A stretch of 27,030 nucleotides of DNA. It comes from Thomasclavelia sp. (lineage in GTDB: Bacteria > Bacillota_I > Bacilli_A > Erysipelotrichales > Coprobacillaceae). The notes below the pieces were generated by a model that saw only the letters and a program-made list of their open reading frames with translations, was not told where the DNA came from and did no database searches. Shown here one piece after another: positions 15,865 to 23,868 of the stretch (positions are counted from its first letter, which is position 1; each line of letters opens with the position of its first letter). Position numbers and translations under genes: made by a program. The DNA is taken from NCBI GenBank assembly GCA_020025035.1, contig JAHHSU010000012.1:1-27030 (forward strand), given 5' to 3'.

Positions 15865-17292
15865 ATGAACACTTTTAAAAAAACAAAGATGGTATGTACA
15901 ATTGGTCCTGCTTCAGAACCAAGAGAAATTTTAGAAAGCTTAATTGATGCAGGAATGAATGTAATGCGTTTAAATTTTTCTCATGGTGATTTTGAAGAAC
16001 ATGGTGGACGTATTAAAACTGTAAAAGCAATTAAAGCTGAAACTGGAAAAGAATGTGCAATTTTATTAGATACTAAAGGACCAGAAATTAGAACTGGAAA
16101 CTTTGTAAATGGATTAGCACAATTCAAAAAAGGACAAAAATCAGTAATTTGTTATGAAGATATTGAAGGAACAAGTGATCGCTTTTGCATTACATATAAA
16201 GACCTTTATAAAGATGTAAAAAAAGATGGAATTATTTTAGTAAACGATGGACAAGTAGAATTAAAAGTAGAAGGTGTTGAAGGGAAAGACATCATTACTA
16301 CATGTTTAAATAATGGTGATGTAAAAAATAAACGTGGAATTAATGTTCCAGGAATTAAATTAGGATTTGAATATTTATCTGAAAAAGATATTAGTGATAT
16401 TACATTTGGTTGTGAACAAGGAATTAATTATGTTGCTGCATCATTTGTAAGACGTGCTGATGATGTAAAACAAGTAAGAGCATTACTTGATAAAAATGGT
16501 CGTCCTGATGTACAAATTATTGCAAAAATCGAAAATAGTGAAGGTGTTAGCAACATGGATGAAATCCTTGAAGTTGCAGATGGAATTATGGTTGCACGTG
16601 GAGATTTAGGTGTAGAAGTTCCTGCAGAAGATGTACCATTAATTCAAAAAGAATTAATTAGAAAATGTAATGCTGTTGGGAAAGTAGTTATTACTGCTAC
16701 TCAAATGTTAGAAAGTATGCAAAAAAATCCACGTCCAACTCGTGCAGAAGTAAGTGACGTAGCAAATGCAATTTTTGATGGAACTGATGCTATTATGTTA
16801 TCAGGGGAATCTGCACAAGGAGATTATCCTTATGAAGCTGTTTCTACAATGGCTAGAATTGCATTAAAGACAGAAACTGCATTAGATCATGGATCATTAT
16901 TTAGAAAGGCAGAAAGAACTGCAAAAAATGATGATGCAGATGAAGCAATTGTTATTTCAGTTGCAGAAATTGCTAACAAATTTAATGTAGCAGCTATTGT
17001 TGCATTTACTGAGTCAGGTCGTACTGCACAAAGAATTTCTAGATATAAACCATGTTGTCCAGTTATTGCAGCTACACCTCATGAAAAAACATTGAAAAAA
17101 TTAGCATTAAATTGGGGAGTAAAATCTGTAGTTTGTAATCCAATCAAAAAGGTTGAAGATACTGTTCCTTATGCAATTCAAATTGCAAAAGAAAATGGTG
17201 TTAAAGCTGGATCAAAAATTTTAGTAACAGGTGGAAATCCTGGACAAACTGGATCAACAAACTTCTTAAATTTAGTTGTTACAGTTGATTAA
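15865..17292 (+). CDS. pyk: Pyruvate kinase
   Basis: A 475-residue pyruvate kinase converting PEP and ADP to pyruvate and ATP. It has R35 and N37 in VMRLNFSHG, DTKGPEIRTG (69-78), KIEN (221-224) with the catalytic lysine, MVARGDLGVE (242-251) and TATQMLESM (277-285). The length fits a standard enzyme; it lacks the extra PEP-utiliser-like domain found at the C-terminus of some Bacillus pyruvate kinases. AAGGAGAT lies upstream of the ATG. It is encoded just after pfkA and followed by a strong terminator, so upper and lower control points of glycolysis are co-expressed. Codon choice is regular, as expected for a highly expressed gene. Confidence 0.97.
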   Translation: MNTFKKTKMVCTIGPASEPREILESLIDAGMNVMRLNFSHGDFEEHGGRIKTVKAIKAETGKECAILLDTKGPEIRTGNFVNGLAQFKKGQKSVICYEDIEGTSDRFCITYKDLYKDVKKDGIILVNDGQVELKVEGVEGKDIITTCLNNGDVKNKRGINVPGIKLGFEYLSEKDISDITFGCEQGINYVAASFVRRADDVKQVRALLDKNGRPDVQIIAKIENSEGVSNMDEILEVADGIMVARGDLGVEVPAEDVPLIQKELIRKCNAVGKVVITATQMLESMQKNPRPTRAEVSDVANAIFDGTDAIMLSGESAQGDYPYEAVSTMARIALKTETALDHGSLFRKAERTAKNDDADEAIVISVAEIANKFNVAAIVAFTESGRTAQRISRYKPCCPVIAATPHEKTLKKLALNWGVKSVVCNPIKKVEDTVPYAIQIAKENGVKAGSKILVTGGNPGQTGSTNFLNLVVTVD

Positions 17293-17308
17293 ACATAAAT
17301 AGAATGAT

Positions 17309-17348
17309 AAAGAAAATATAAGTTTAATAATTTGTATTTTCTTTTTTT
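17309..17348 (+). terminator. Intrinsic terminator after pyk
   Basis: AAAGAAAATA (17309-17318) pairs with TATTTTCTTT (17335-17344). The pairing continues inward with two wobbles to give about 16 bp and a 4-nt loop. The tail is seven T at 17342-17348. Confidence 0.85.
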
Positions 17349-17447
17349 ATCATAGGATATTTATAAAATGACATAGTATTAGGATAAATGTGTTATGATA
17401 ATATTAAGTATAAAATAAAATTTAAGACATTAAGGCGGTTGGTAAAT

Positions 17448-19160
17448 ATGGATGTAAAGACAAAAATGAAATTAGTAGGATTTCTAAATAAATTTGTTAG
17501 TAATCGTTCTAAACATATCTATACTAATTGTTTTGTTGCACAAATCACTGATTTTTCAAATTATCCAAAAGATGTACATTTACCTAAAAAAGAATGTTAC
17601 AAACTAGGAATATCAACGTCTTATTTAAATGAATTTTATGATAAGTTTAATTCCTTAGATTCTACTAATCCTCATGGAATTATGGTGATTAAGGATGGTT
17701 ATGTAATTATGGACGTTTCCTATCGTCCATATCATAATCATTTCATGCATGCAACACACTCCTTATGTAAAAGTATTACAACACTAGCTATTTTACTTGC
17801 TGTTCAAGAAAAGTTGTTGTCATTAGATGATTTAGTTATTGATTATTTTAAAAATGATGTATTATTTATTCATGCAATGAAACAAAAAAATTTAACGATT
17901 CGTCATCTTTTAATGATGAGTAGCGGAGTTGATTACAGTGAGTTAAATTGCTATTTTGATAAAAATTGGGTAAAAGGTTATTTTGAAGCACCTTCAAAAT
18001 TTAAACCAGGAACAGAATTTAGTTATAACAGCCTAAATAGTTATATTTTATCTGTTATTATCACAAAAGTAAGTCATGTTACATTAGAAGAATATTTAAC
18101 ACCAAGATTGTTTGAACCATTAGGAATATATGGGCATTTTTATGAAAAATGTCCAAAAGGATACAATAAAGGTGGTTGGGGTGTCTATTTAAGTTTAGAA
18201 AGTATGGCTAAAATTGGACTTTTATATTTACAAAAAGGTAGTTATCATAACCAACAAATTATTGAATCTAGTCTTATAGAAGAAGCAATAACTTATCAAA
18301 TTGATACGACAAAAGATTTGCATCTTTATGGATATGGCTATCAAGTTTGGATGAATGAAACAAAGGGATGTTACAATTTAAATGGAATGTTAGGACAAAA
18401 TGTCATTGTAATTCCTCATCATCAAATGTTAGTAGCTATGACTGCTGGAAGTACCTCATTTTTTTCTAATAGTGCTGAAATTAAACTTATTAATGAATAT
18501 TTTGTAAAAGGATTATTTTTAAAACCTAAGTTATTTGATCCAATATATTACATGAGATTTCAACGAAAAATGAAAAATGCGAAATTTAGTAAGTTTAAAG
18601 AGGGCATTTCTATTGATCATATTGAAAAATATTTTAAACAAAACATTAAATTAGAAACAAATAATATCAGTATTATGCCTTTGTTTTTACAAGGAATTAC
18701 AAATAACTATACATTAGGAATTGATTCTATTTATTTAGATTACATAGATAATATGTTAATTGTTAAAATTGTGGAATCTAATCATGAATACTGTTTTCAA
18801 TTGTGTTCATCTAGTGATAATTATCACACAATTAGTTTTCAAGAAGAAGTATATTTAGTGGGAGTGACATATGAATTAACCTATGATGAAGATGATCATT
18901 ATGTATTAAAATTACAGATTGATTACGTTGAAACATCAAATAGTAGGATTATTAAAATCGTATTTGATAAACAAAAATGTGTAGTTAAATTTGATGAAAT
19001 TCCTAGATTAATGGATTTATTAGAGGGTAAAGGAAATGTTACAGTAATTCCTAATAAATTAAAGAATGAATTATTACAATTTCATTATTTTCAGTATAAA
19101 TTAGATACATGGATATGTCCTAGTGTTAATGGAAGGATTGAGAAAAAGGAATCGTTTTGA
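17448..19160 (+). CDS. Beta-lactamase-related serine hydrolase with an unrecognised C-terminal domain
   Basis: A 570-residue protein. The class-C beta-lactamase/PBP-like fold spans about residues 50-355, with the nucleophile motif SLCK (S105-K108), the Y-N-S motif (193-195), KGGWGVYLSLESMAKIG (241-257, a typical family stretch) and GMLGQNVIVIP (313-323). Substrates of this superfamily range from esters to D-amino-acid peptides; none can be assigned here. No signal peptide or membrane segment is visible at the N-terminus, so it is probably cytoplasmic. Residues about 365-570 form a separate beta-rich-looking region that I do not recognise. The ATG at 17448 is chosen with AAGGCGG upstream; an in-frame ATG at 17388 lies in the presumed promoter region. 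The stop codon lies within its terminator. Confidence 0.8.
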   Translation: MDVKTKMKLVGFLNKFVSNRSKHIYTNCFVAQITDFSNYPKDVHLPKKECYKLGISTSYLNEFYDKFNSLDSTNPHGIMVIKDGYVIMDVSYRPYHNHFMHATHSLCKSITTLAILLAVQEKLLSLDDLVIDYFKNDVLFIHAMKQKNLTIRHLLMMSSGVDYSELNCYFDKNWVKGYFEAPSKFKPGTEFSYNSLNSYILSVIITKVSHVTLEEYLTPRLFEPLGIYGHFYEKCPKGYNKGGWGVYLSLESMAKIGLLYLQKGSYHNQQIIESSLIEEAITYQIDTTKDLHLYGYGYQVWMNETKGCYNLNGMLGQNVIVIPHHQMLVAMTAGSTSFFSNSAEIKLINEYFVKGLFLKPKLFDPIYYMRFQRKMKNAKFSKFKEGISIDHIEKYFKQNIKLETNNISIMPLFLQGITNNYTLGIDSIYLDYIDNMLIVKIVESNHEYCFQLCSSSDNYHTISFQEEVYLVGVTYELTYDEDDHYVLKLQIDYVETSNSRIIKIVFDKQKCVVKFDEIPRLMDLLEGKGNVTVIPNKLKNELLQFHYFQYKLDTWICPSVNGRIEKKESF

Positions 19161-19171
19161 TTTCTTTTTTT
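19143..19171 (+). terminator. Intrinsic terminator overlapping the serine hydrolase stop codon
   Basis: AAAAAGGAATC (19143-19153) pairs with GATTTCTTTTT (19159-19169) with one G-T wobble and a 5-nt loop, followed by T to 19171. The TGA at 19158-19160 sits at the loop/stem boundary. Confidence 0.7.
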
Positions 19172-19185
19172 ATTTATGATAGTAT
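19157..19185 (+). promoter_or_regulatory. Possible promoter of the exonuclease-FMN protein-Gx transporter unit
   Basis: TTGATT (19157-19162) and TAGTAT (19180-19185) are 17 bp apart. It overlaps the preceding terminator. Both boxes are imperfect, but a start here is expected since a terminator precedes the gene. Confidence 0.35.
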
Positions 19186-19204
19186 AAGCAAGGAGAGTGA
19201 TCTT

Positions 19205-20089
19205 GTGGGAAATTATACAGTGATAGACTTTGAACTAGCTAATCGACATCCAAGTAGTATTTGTGCAATAGGATTATGTTATGTAAAAAATAATAAAATA
19301 GTTAAAACATATTATTCGCATGTACGACCAGTACCTTTTTTAATGGAAAGAGGAAACTATAATATTCATAAAATACACATGGATCAATTGAAGAATGCAC
19401 CTACTTTTGATCAGGTATGGAATGAGGTACAAATGTACTTTGAAAATACGACAATCATTGCTCATAATATTCAACAAGATTCGTTTTATTTAAGAGAAGT
19501 ATTAGACTATTATGGGATTGCATATCCTGATTGTAAAATGTCATGCTCCTTTGTTTTATCAAAAAAATTATTACATGATTGTACTTCATTTAAATTGGAT
19601 GGGCTTGCTAGTTATTTTGGTTTTCAATTTAAGCATCATCATGCTTTAGAAGATGCTTTAATGTGTACAAGAATTATAAAGAGTTTACTTTATCTTTATC
19701 ACTGCAAGGATATTGATGATTTGCATCGCTTAACAAAAGTAAACTATGGTAGAATGAAACCAGGATATTATTGTAATCTTTATATGAGTGATATTACAAA
19801 TAATCATGAAAATACGTGTTTGTTAACTGAAATAACTAATCCAGCGCTTTATCAAAAATGCTTTTGTTTTGATTCTATTCACTCTAGTTCATTATTAAAA
19901 TATCAAAATAAAATTATCCATGCTGGAGGATTTGTTCAAAATAATGTGAATTTGAATACAACTTATCTTGTGGTAGACAAACATCACATTAGTAAAAATT
20001 ACAAAAAAGCACGATTATTACAAAAAAAAGGACAGGATTTAAAAATTATTTCCTATACTAGTTTAAAGAAAATGATTAATCATCATTAG
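19205..20089 (+). CDS. DnaQ-like DEDDh 3'-5' exonuclease with a BRCT-like C-terminus
   Basis: A 294-residue protein with an epsilon/DnaQ-type exonuclease domain (about 1-165). All catalytic residues are visible: D8 and E10 (VIDFELAN), D92 after AHN (86-88), and H145 with D150 (HHALEDA). Residues about 230-292 look like a BRCT domain (KIIHAGGFVQNNVNLNTTYL, then KKARLLQKKGQDLKIISY), a module that binds DNA ends or partner proteins. The start is a GTG at 19205, nine bases after AAGGAG; an in-frame TTG at 19157 would lie inside the upstream terminator. The host DnaE and PolA here lack evident proofreading, but PolC has its own, so a repair role is more likely. The FMN-binding gene follows after 8 nt. 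Confidence 0.82.
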   Translation: MGNYTVIDFELANRHPSSICAIGLCYVKNNKIVKTYYSHVRPVPFLMERGNYNIHKIHMDQLKNAPTFDQVWNEVQMYFENTTIIAHNIQQDSFYLREVLDYYGIAYPDCKMSCSFVLSKKLLHDCTSFKLDGLASYFGFQFKHHHALEDALMCTRIIKSLLYLYHCKDIDDLHRLTKVNYGRMKPGYYCNLYMSDITNNHENTCLLTEITNPALYQKCFCFDSIHSSSLLKYQNKIIHAGGFVQNNVNLNTTYLVVDKHHISKNYKKARLLQKKGQDLKIISYTSLKKMINHH

Positions 20090-20097
20090 GAGGACTT

Positions 20098-20469
20098 ATG
20101 AAAAAAATATTAATTATGATAGTATGTTTATTTATTCTTTCTGGATGTATTACATCAAATAAGCCAAATCTTATCTATAGTGATGGAGAATTTGAAGGAA
20201 TAGGAATGGGAGCAGGAGGAGAGATGAAAGTTTCTGTTACAATTTTGGATAACCAAATTAATCAAATAGAAATTGAAAGTAATCAAGAAACAGTTAGTTA
20301 TTTAGATGAGATAAAAGATAAAATAATCCAAGATGTAATTTCAAATAATGGAACGCAAGAAGTAGATGTAGTAACAGGTGCTACACCTTCAAGTCAGGGA
20401 TTGTTAGATGCAATTAATGATGCGTTAAATAAATCTAAAGAAGCATTAAACGGACAAGATAATGCATAA
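20098..20469 (+). CDS. FMN-binding domain lipoprotein with a flavinylation motif
   Basis: A 123-residue secreted lipoprotein: signal peptide with lipobox LSGC (C17), then a single FMN_bind domain. The acceptor motif DVVTGAT (90-96) fits the Dxx[S/T]GA[S/T] rule known from NqrC, RnfG and related proteins, where ApbE links FMN to the last threonine, here T96. It likely carries electrons on the outer face of the membrane, similar in principle to the PplA lipoprotein of the Listeria extracellular electron-transfer system, though it has one domain only. AGGAGG precedes the ATG. The end overlaps the Gx transporter gene by 8 nt. The matching transferase is probably the ApbE at 3895-4995. Confidence 0.9.
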   Translation: MKKILIMIVCLFILSGCITSNKPNLIYSDGEFEGIGMGAGGEMKVSVTILDNQINQIEIESNQETVSYLDEIKDKIIQDVISNNGTQEVDVVTGATPSSQGLLDAINDALNKSKEALNGQDNA

Positions 20470-20974
20470 TAGAATTAAAAAATTAGTTTATATTTCTATA
20501 TTTGCTTCGTTAGCTATAACTCTTCATGTATTTGAATCCTATTTAGTTGTGCCATTACCATATGGTATAAAACTTGGTTTTGCTAATATTGTGGCATTAG
20601 TTGTTATGGAAGTAATGTCTGTTAAAGATATGTTTTTAATTAATTTTTTAAGAGTAGTTCTTAGTGGAATGATTAGAGGAACGATTTTTCATTATACATG
20701 GTTTATTTCGTGTGGAGGAGTATTATGTAGTAGTATTGCAATGGCTATTGTAAAAAAAGTTTGGAAGCTTCCACTTGTTTCATTATCGATTATAGGAGCA
20801 TTATTTCATGGGATAGGACAAGTAATAGTAGTAGTATATTTATATCAAAATGTATTTGTTTCTTATATATTAATTCTAATCATGATAACTTCTATTCCTA
20901 CAGGAATATTTACAGGATTATGTGCTAATAGCATTGTATCTTATTTACAAAAACACCATTTTTATGGAAAATAG
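20462..20974 (+). CDS. Gx transporter family protein (heptaprenyl diphosphate synthase component I family)
   Basis: A 170-residue membrane protein with about five hydrophobic segments. The family signature PLPYGIKLGFANIVAL is near residues 31-46, followed by FLRVVLSGMIRGT (62-74) and GALFHGIGQ (112-120, corresponding to the usual GAxxHNxGQ). Despite the old family name, an enzymatic role in quinone-tail synthesis is not established for this subunit. Related proteins (EetB in Listeria) belong to flavin-dependent extracellular electron transfer. Translation is coupled to the FMN lipoprotein gene by an 8-nt overlap. I find no polyprenyl synthase next to it. A strong terminator follows. Confidence 0.85.
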   Translation: MHNRIKKLVYISIFASLAITLHVFESYLVVPLPYGIKLGFANIVALVVMEVMSVKDMFLINFLRVVLSGMIRGTIFHYTWFISCGGVLCSSIAMAIVKKVWKLPLVSLSIIGALFHGIGQVIVVVYLYQNVFVSYILILIMITSIPTGIFTGLCANSIVSYLQKHHFYGK

Positions 20975-20986
20975 TTAATATAAATC

Positions 20987-21031
20987 AAAGACATTTATTT
21001 TTATAATATTGTTGAATAAATGTCTTTTTTT
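20987..21031 (+). terminator. Intrinsic terminator after the Gx transporter gene
   Basis: A perfect 13-bp stem (AAAGACATTTATT at 20987-20999 with AATAAATGTCTTT at 21015-21027), a 15-nt loop and seven T at 21025-21031. Confidence 0.9.
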
Positions 21032-21074
21032 CATAATCATTGTAGATGTTTCATATATTTTAATGGGTGAGAAG

Positions 21075-22214
21075 ATGAAAAAAATAATATTATGTCTTAT
21101 TGTATTTTTACAACTGATTATTCCAGCACACGCTGAATCTACCTCGTTAGCAGCAAATGCTGGTTCTATGATATTACTAGATGCTAGTAGTAGAAAAATA
21201 TTAAATTCTAAAAATGAAACAGAAAAAATGTACCCTGCTAGTACTACAAAGATCATGACAATGATTTTAATGTTTGAAGCAATTAATAGTGGAAAAATTT
21301 CTTTTGATGACATGGTAACTGCTTCAAATTATGCAGCAAGTATGGGTGGAACTCAAGTTTATTTAGAACCAAATGAAACAATGAGCCTGATGGAATTATT
21401 TAAGTGTATGGCAATTGGTTCTGCAAATGATGCAACAGTTGCTATTGGAGAGTATATTGCTGGAACAAATGATGAATTTATTAAAATGATGAATGCAAAA
21501 GCTAAAGAGTTAAAACTTGCAAATACAAACTTTACCAATGCAACAGGATTACATGATGAAAATCATTATAGTTGTGCTTATGATTTAGGAATGATGGCAG
21601 CATATTTAATTGAAATTGGAGGAGATCAATTATTATCAGTTACATCTACTTATGATACGTATATTAGAGAAAATACTGCTGAAAAATTTTGGCTAGTAAA
21701 CACAAATAAATTGCTTAATGGGTATCCTGGGGTGGATGGATTAAAAACAGGATATACTAAGGAATCAGGATATTGTATTGTAACTACTGCAGTTAAAGAT
21801 AATTTTAGAGTTATTGGTGTTGTGATGGACGAACCTGATCCTAAAACTCGTAATAACGAAATGTATGAAATGCTTGATTATGCATTTAATATGTTTGAAA
21901 AAAAACTTATTTATCCTAAAGGAGAAATTGTTAATGAAATCCCTATTTTAAATAGTGAAATCAAAACTGCTTCATTGTATGCAAAAGAAGATATTTCGTA
22001 TTTAATGAAAAAAACAGATGACAATGAGGCAGATTATGATATTGAGATTATTCATCAAACTGCTCCTATTCAAAAAGACGAGGTAGTTGCTAGAATGAAT
22101 ATTCGTTTAGGAGATGATATCATAGAATCATTTGATTTAATAGTTAATGAAGATATTAATGCTTTAACTTTTTTTCAAAGAATGATAATGGATATACAAT
22201 ATTTATTTCAATAG
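21075..22214 (+). CDS. dacF: D-alanyl-D-alanine carboxypeptidase, DacF type
   Basis: A 379-residue low-molecular-weight penicillin-binding protein (family S11) that trims the terminal D-Ala from peptidoglycan stem peptides. The signal peptide ends AHA|ES near residue 20. Active-site motifs: STTK (S56-K59), SAN (116-118) and KTG (224-226). A C-terminal PBP5-like beta domain follows. I chose the ATG at 21075 (GGGTGA four bases upstream, directly giving the signal peptide); in-frame ATGs at 21009 and 21063 lie in the terminator or right at the ribosome binding site. The position directly before spoIIAA matches dacF in Bacillus subtilis, where it is made in the forespore for cortex peptidoglycan. 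A forespore role here is inferred from that synteny. Confidence 0.92.
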   Translation: MKKIILCLIVFLQLIIPAHAESTSLAANAGSMILLDASSRKILNSKNETEKMYPASTTKIMTMILMFEAINSGKISFDDMVTASNYAASMGGTQVYLEPNETMSLMELFKCMAIGSANDATVAIGEYIAGTNDEFIKMMNAKAKELKLANTNFTNATGLHDENHYSCAYDLGMMAAYLIEIGGDQLLSVTSTYDTYIRENTAEKFWLVNTNKLLNGYPGVDGLKTGYTKESGYCIVTTAVKDNFRVIGVVMDEPDPKTRNNEMYEMLDYAFNMFEKKLIYPKGEIVNEIPILNSEIKTASLYAKEDISYLMKKTDDNEADYDIEIIHQTAPIQKDEVVARMNIRLGDDIIESFDLIVNEDINALTFFQRMIMDIQYLFQ

Positions 22215-22254
22215 TTGTAAAATAAATTCTATTTTTGACTAGAAATCTCTACTT

Positions 22255-22284
22255 TTGTCAAAGTTATTTCCTTTGTCGTAAAAT
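22255..22284 (+). promoter_or_regulatory. Putative spoIIA promoter with Spo0A-box-like repeats
   Basis: TTGTCA (22255-22260) and TAAAAT (22279-22284) with an 18-bp spacer form a possible promoter. Two sequences one base from the Spo0A box TGTCGAA occur on the same strand 18 bp apart: TGTCAAA (22256-22262) and TGTCGTA (22274-22280). No clear sigma-H boxes are seen, although spoIIA is sigma-H- and Spo0A-dependent in Bacillus. Confidence 0.45.
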
Positions 22285-22316
22285 TAGTTTATCATAGTAA
22301 GGCAAGGAGGGATTTT

Positions 22317-22679
22317 GTGTCTAGTAAGATTGAATTTTATGCAGACGGTAATTATTTAAAGGTTTGTTTTTTTGGTGAAATAGATACACTATCATTAAGT
22401 AATTATCGTGATTTACTGATTAATAAAGTAAATGATTATAAAATTGTTGTTTTTGATTTTAAAGAGGTATCATTTGTTGATAGTTCAGGAATAGGATTAG
22501 TATTAGGCCGTTATAATCAAATTAAAGATAATGGAGGAATACTTTATTTGATGAATTTAAATAAAGTAGCTTATCATTTGTTTGAATTAACAGGTATATT
22601 TAGTTTAATGGAGTATATTGAAGATGATAAAAATATTTACACAAAGGTGGGGATAAGTAATGACACAAATGGAGATTAA
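22317..22679 (+). CDS. spoIIAA: Anti-sigma F factor antagonist SpoIIAA
   Basis: A 120-residue STAS-domain protein. Unphosphorylated SpoIIAA binds SpoIIAB and frees sigma-F in the forespore. The phosphorylation site motif VDSSGIGLVLGRY is present; the regulatory serine equivalent to S58 of Bacillus is S57 (D55-S-S-G58). The start is a GTG with a strong AAGGAGGG five bases upstream, and the protein begins directly with the STAS beta strand. It overlaps spoIIAB by 20 nt, giving coupled and roughly stoichiometric synthesis, which the partner-switch depends on. The three-gene order spoIIAA-AB-sigF is fully conserved. Confidence 0.96.
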   Translation: MSSKIEFYADGNYLKVCFFGEIDTLSLSNYRDLLINKVNDYKIVVFDFKEVSFVDSSGIGLVLGRYNQIKDNGGILYLMNLNKVAYHLFELTGIFSLMEYIEDDKNIYTKVGISNDTNGD

Positions 22680-23082
22680 ATTTAATGCAAGTTTGTTAAA
22701 TGAAGGTTTTGCAAGAAACAGTGTTAGTTCATTTATCATGCCACTACAACCAACAGTTGATGAAGTGATTGAAATAAAAACAATTGTTTCAGAAGCAGTA
22801 TCAAATGCAATTATTCATGGATATGCAAACGATGACACAAAATATGTCGTGATTAAAGCATGTATTAAGGATAATATATTGAATCTAGAAATTATAGATC
22901 AAGGAGTTGGTATTGATAATATTGAGCAAGCTAAAACACCATTATTCTCATCTTTAAAATCCATTGAACATGCGGGAATGGGATTAAATATTATTGAAAC
23001 ATTATCTGATGAAATGGTAATTGATTCATCATCAAGTGGGACTAGACTAATGATTAAAAAAGAATTTAAACATGCCAACTAG
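22660..23082 (+). CDS. spoIIAB: Anti-sigma F factor SpoIIAB
   Basis: A 140-residue GHKL-type serine kinase that holds sigma-F inactive and phosphorylates SpoIIAA. The ATP site has the N-box SEAVSNAIIHGY (E45, N49), the G1 box DQGVGI (80-85) and GMGLNII (106-112). AAGGTGG is seven bases before the ATG at 22660; a second in-frame ATG at 22669 is less well placed. It overlaps spoIIAA by 20 nt and sigF by 11 nt. Confidence 0.96.
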   Translation: MTQMEIKFNASLLNEGFARNSVSSFIMPLQPTVDEVIEIKTIVSEAVSNAIIHGYANDDTKYVVIKACIKDNILNLEIIDQGVGIDNIEQAKTPLFSSLKSIEHAGMGLNIIETLSDEMVIDSSSSGTRLMIKKEFKHAN

Positions 23083-23791
23083 TACATTAGAACTGATTGC
23101 ATTTGCTCAACAGGGGAAAAAAGAAGCAATTGATCAATTAGTAGAACAAAATATTGGATTAGTATGGTCTATTGTTCATCGTTTTAAGAACAGTTATTAC
23201 GACAAAGAGGATCTATTCCAAATTGGATGTATTGGTTTGATGAAAGCAATCTATCACTTTGACTTTTCCTATAACGTTCAATTTTCAACTTATGCAGTAC
23301 CTATTATTATGGGAGAAATTAAAAGGTACTTTAGAGACGATGGAACTATTAAAGTATCTAGACAATTAAAAGAATTAAATCTTAAGATTCAAAAGGTAAA
23401 AGAAGAATTAATGAATGAAAATCATTATGAACCTTCTATTGATGAAATTGCAAATAGGTTAGGGGTTGATCCTCAAGATGTTATTCTTGCAGTAGAAGCG
23501 TCTTATTATCCAACCTCGTTAAATGAACCAGTATATGAAAAAGATGGATCTACTATTTCTATGGAAGATAGAATTGTAGATAAAAGACATCCAATGTGGT
23601 TTGAAAAAATGGCATTGGATATGGAAATTGAAAAGTTAGATGATAAAGAAAAAATGATTTTAGATATGCGTTATAATAAGGGATGTAATCAAGATGCCAT
23701 TGCAAAAATACTAGGAATATCTCAGGTTCAAGTTTCTAGATTAGAAAAGAAAATAATATTAAAGTTAAGATCACGATTAGTTGAAGAATAA
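23072..23791 (+). CDS. sigF: RNA polymerase sigma factor SigF (forespore-specific)
   Basis: A 239-residue sigma-70 family factor of the SigF/SigG group, the first forespore-specific sigma factor. Region 2 contains DLFQIGCIGLMKAIYHFD and FSTYAVPIIMGEIKRYFRDD; region 3 is near 105-150; region 4 has the helix-turn-helix QDAIAKILGISQVQVSRLE. Assignment to SigF rather than SigG or SigB rests on the spoIIAA-AB context. The start lies inside the spoIIAB end with a poor ribosome binding site, so translation is probably coupled. A terminator overlaps its stop codon, so unlike in some Bacilli no spoVA gene follows in the unit. Confidence 0.95.
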   Translation: MPTSTLELIAFAQQGKKEAIDQLVEQNIGLVWSIVHRFKNSYYDKEDLFQIGCIGLMKAIYHFDFSYNVQFSTYAVPIIMGEIKRYFRDDGTIKVSRQLKELNLKIQKVKEELMNENHYEPSIDEIANRLGVDPQDVILAVEASYYPTSLNEPVYEKDGSTISMEDRIVDKRHPMWFEKMALDMEIEKLDDKEKMILDMRYNKGCNQDAIAKILGISQVQVSRLEKKIILKLRSRLVEE

Positions 23792-23809
23792 AATTCTTCA
23801 ACTTTTTTT
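23779..23809 (+). terminator. Intrinsic terminator overlapping the sigF stop codon
   Basis: AGTTGAAGAA (23779-23788) pairs with TTCTTCAACT (23794-23803) around a 5-nt loop that contains the start of the sigF stop codon, followed by seven T (23803-23809). Confidence 0.85.
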
Positions 23810-23818
23810 AAAAATTAA

Positions 23819-23847
23819 TAGAAATTCATTTATAACAACGCTATAAT
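23819..23847 (+). promoter_or_regulatory. Promoter of lepB and the PEPCK/HPr-kinase-like gene
   Basis: TAGAAA (23819-23824) and a perfect TATAAT (23842-23847) are 17 bp apart, following the sigF terminator. The -35 is weak. Confidence 0.5.
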
Positions 23848-23868
23848 AAAGTCATGAGGTGTTAGCAT

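Noticed and set aside
20975..21313. Minus-strand ORF of 112 codons
   Set aside because: Covers the terminator and the start of dacF on the opposite strand. Product is unlike any family and dacF is clearly real.
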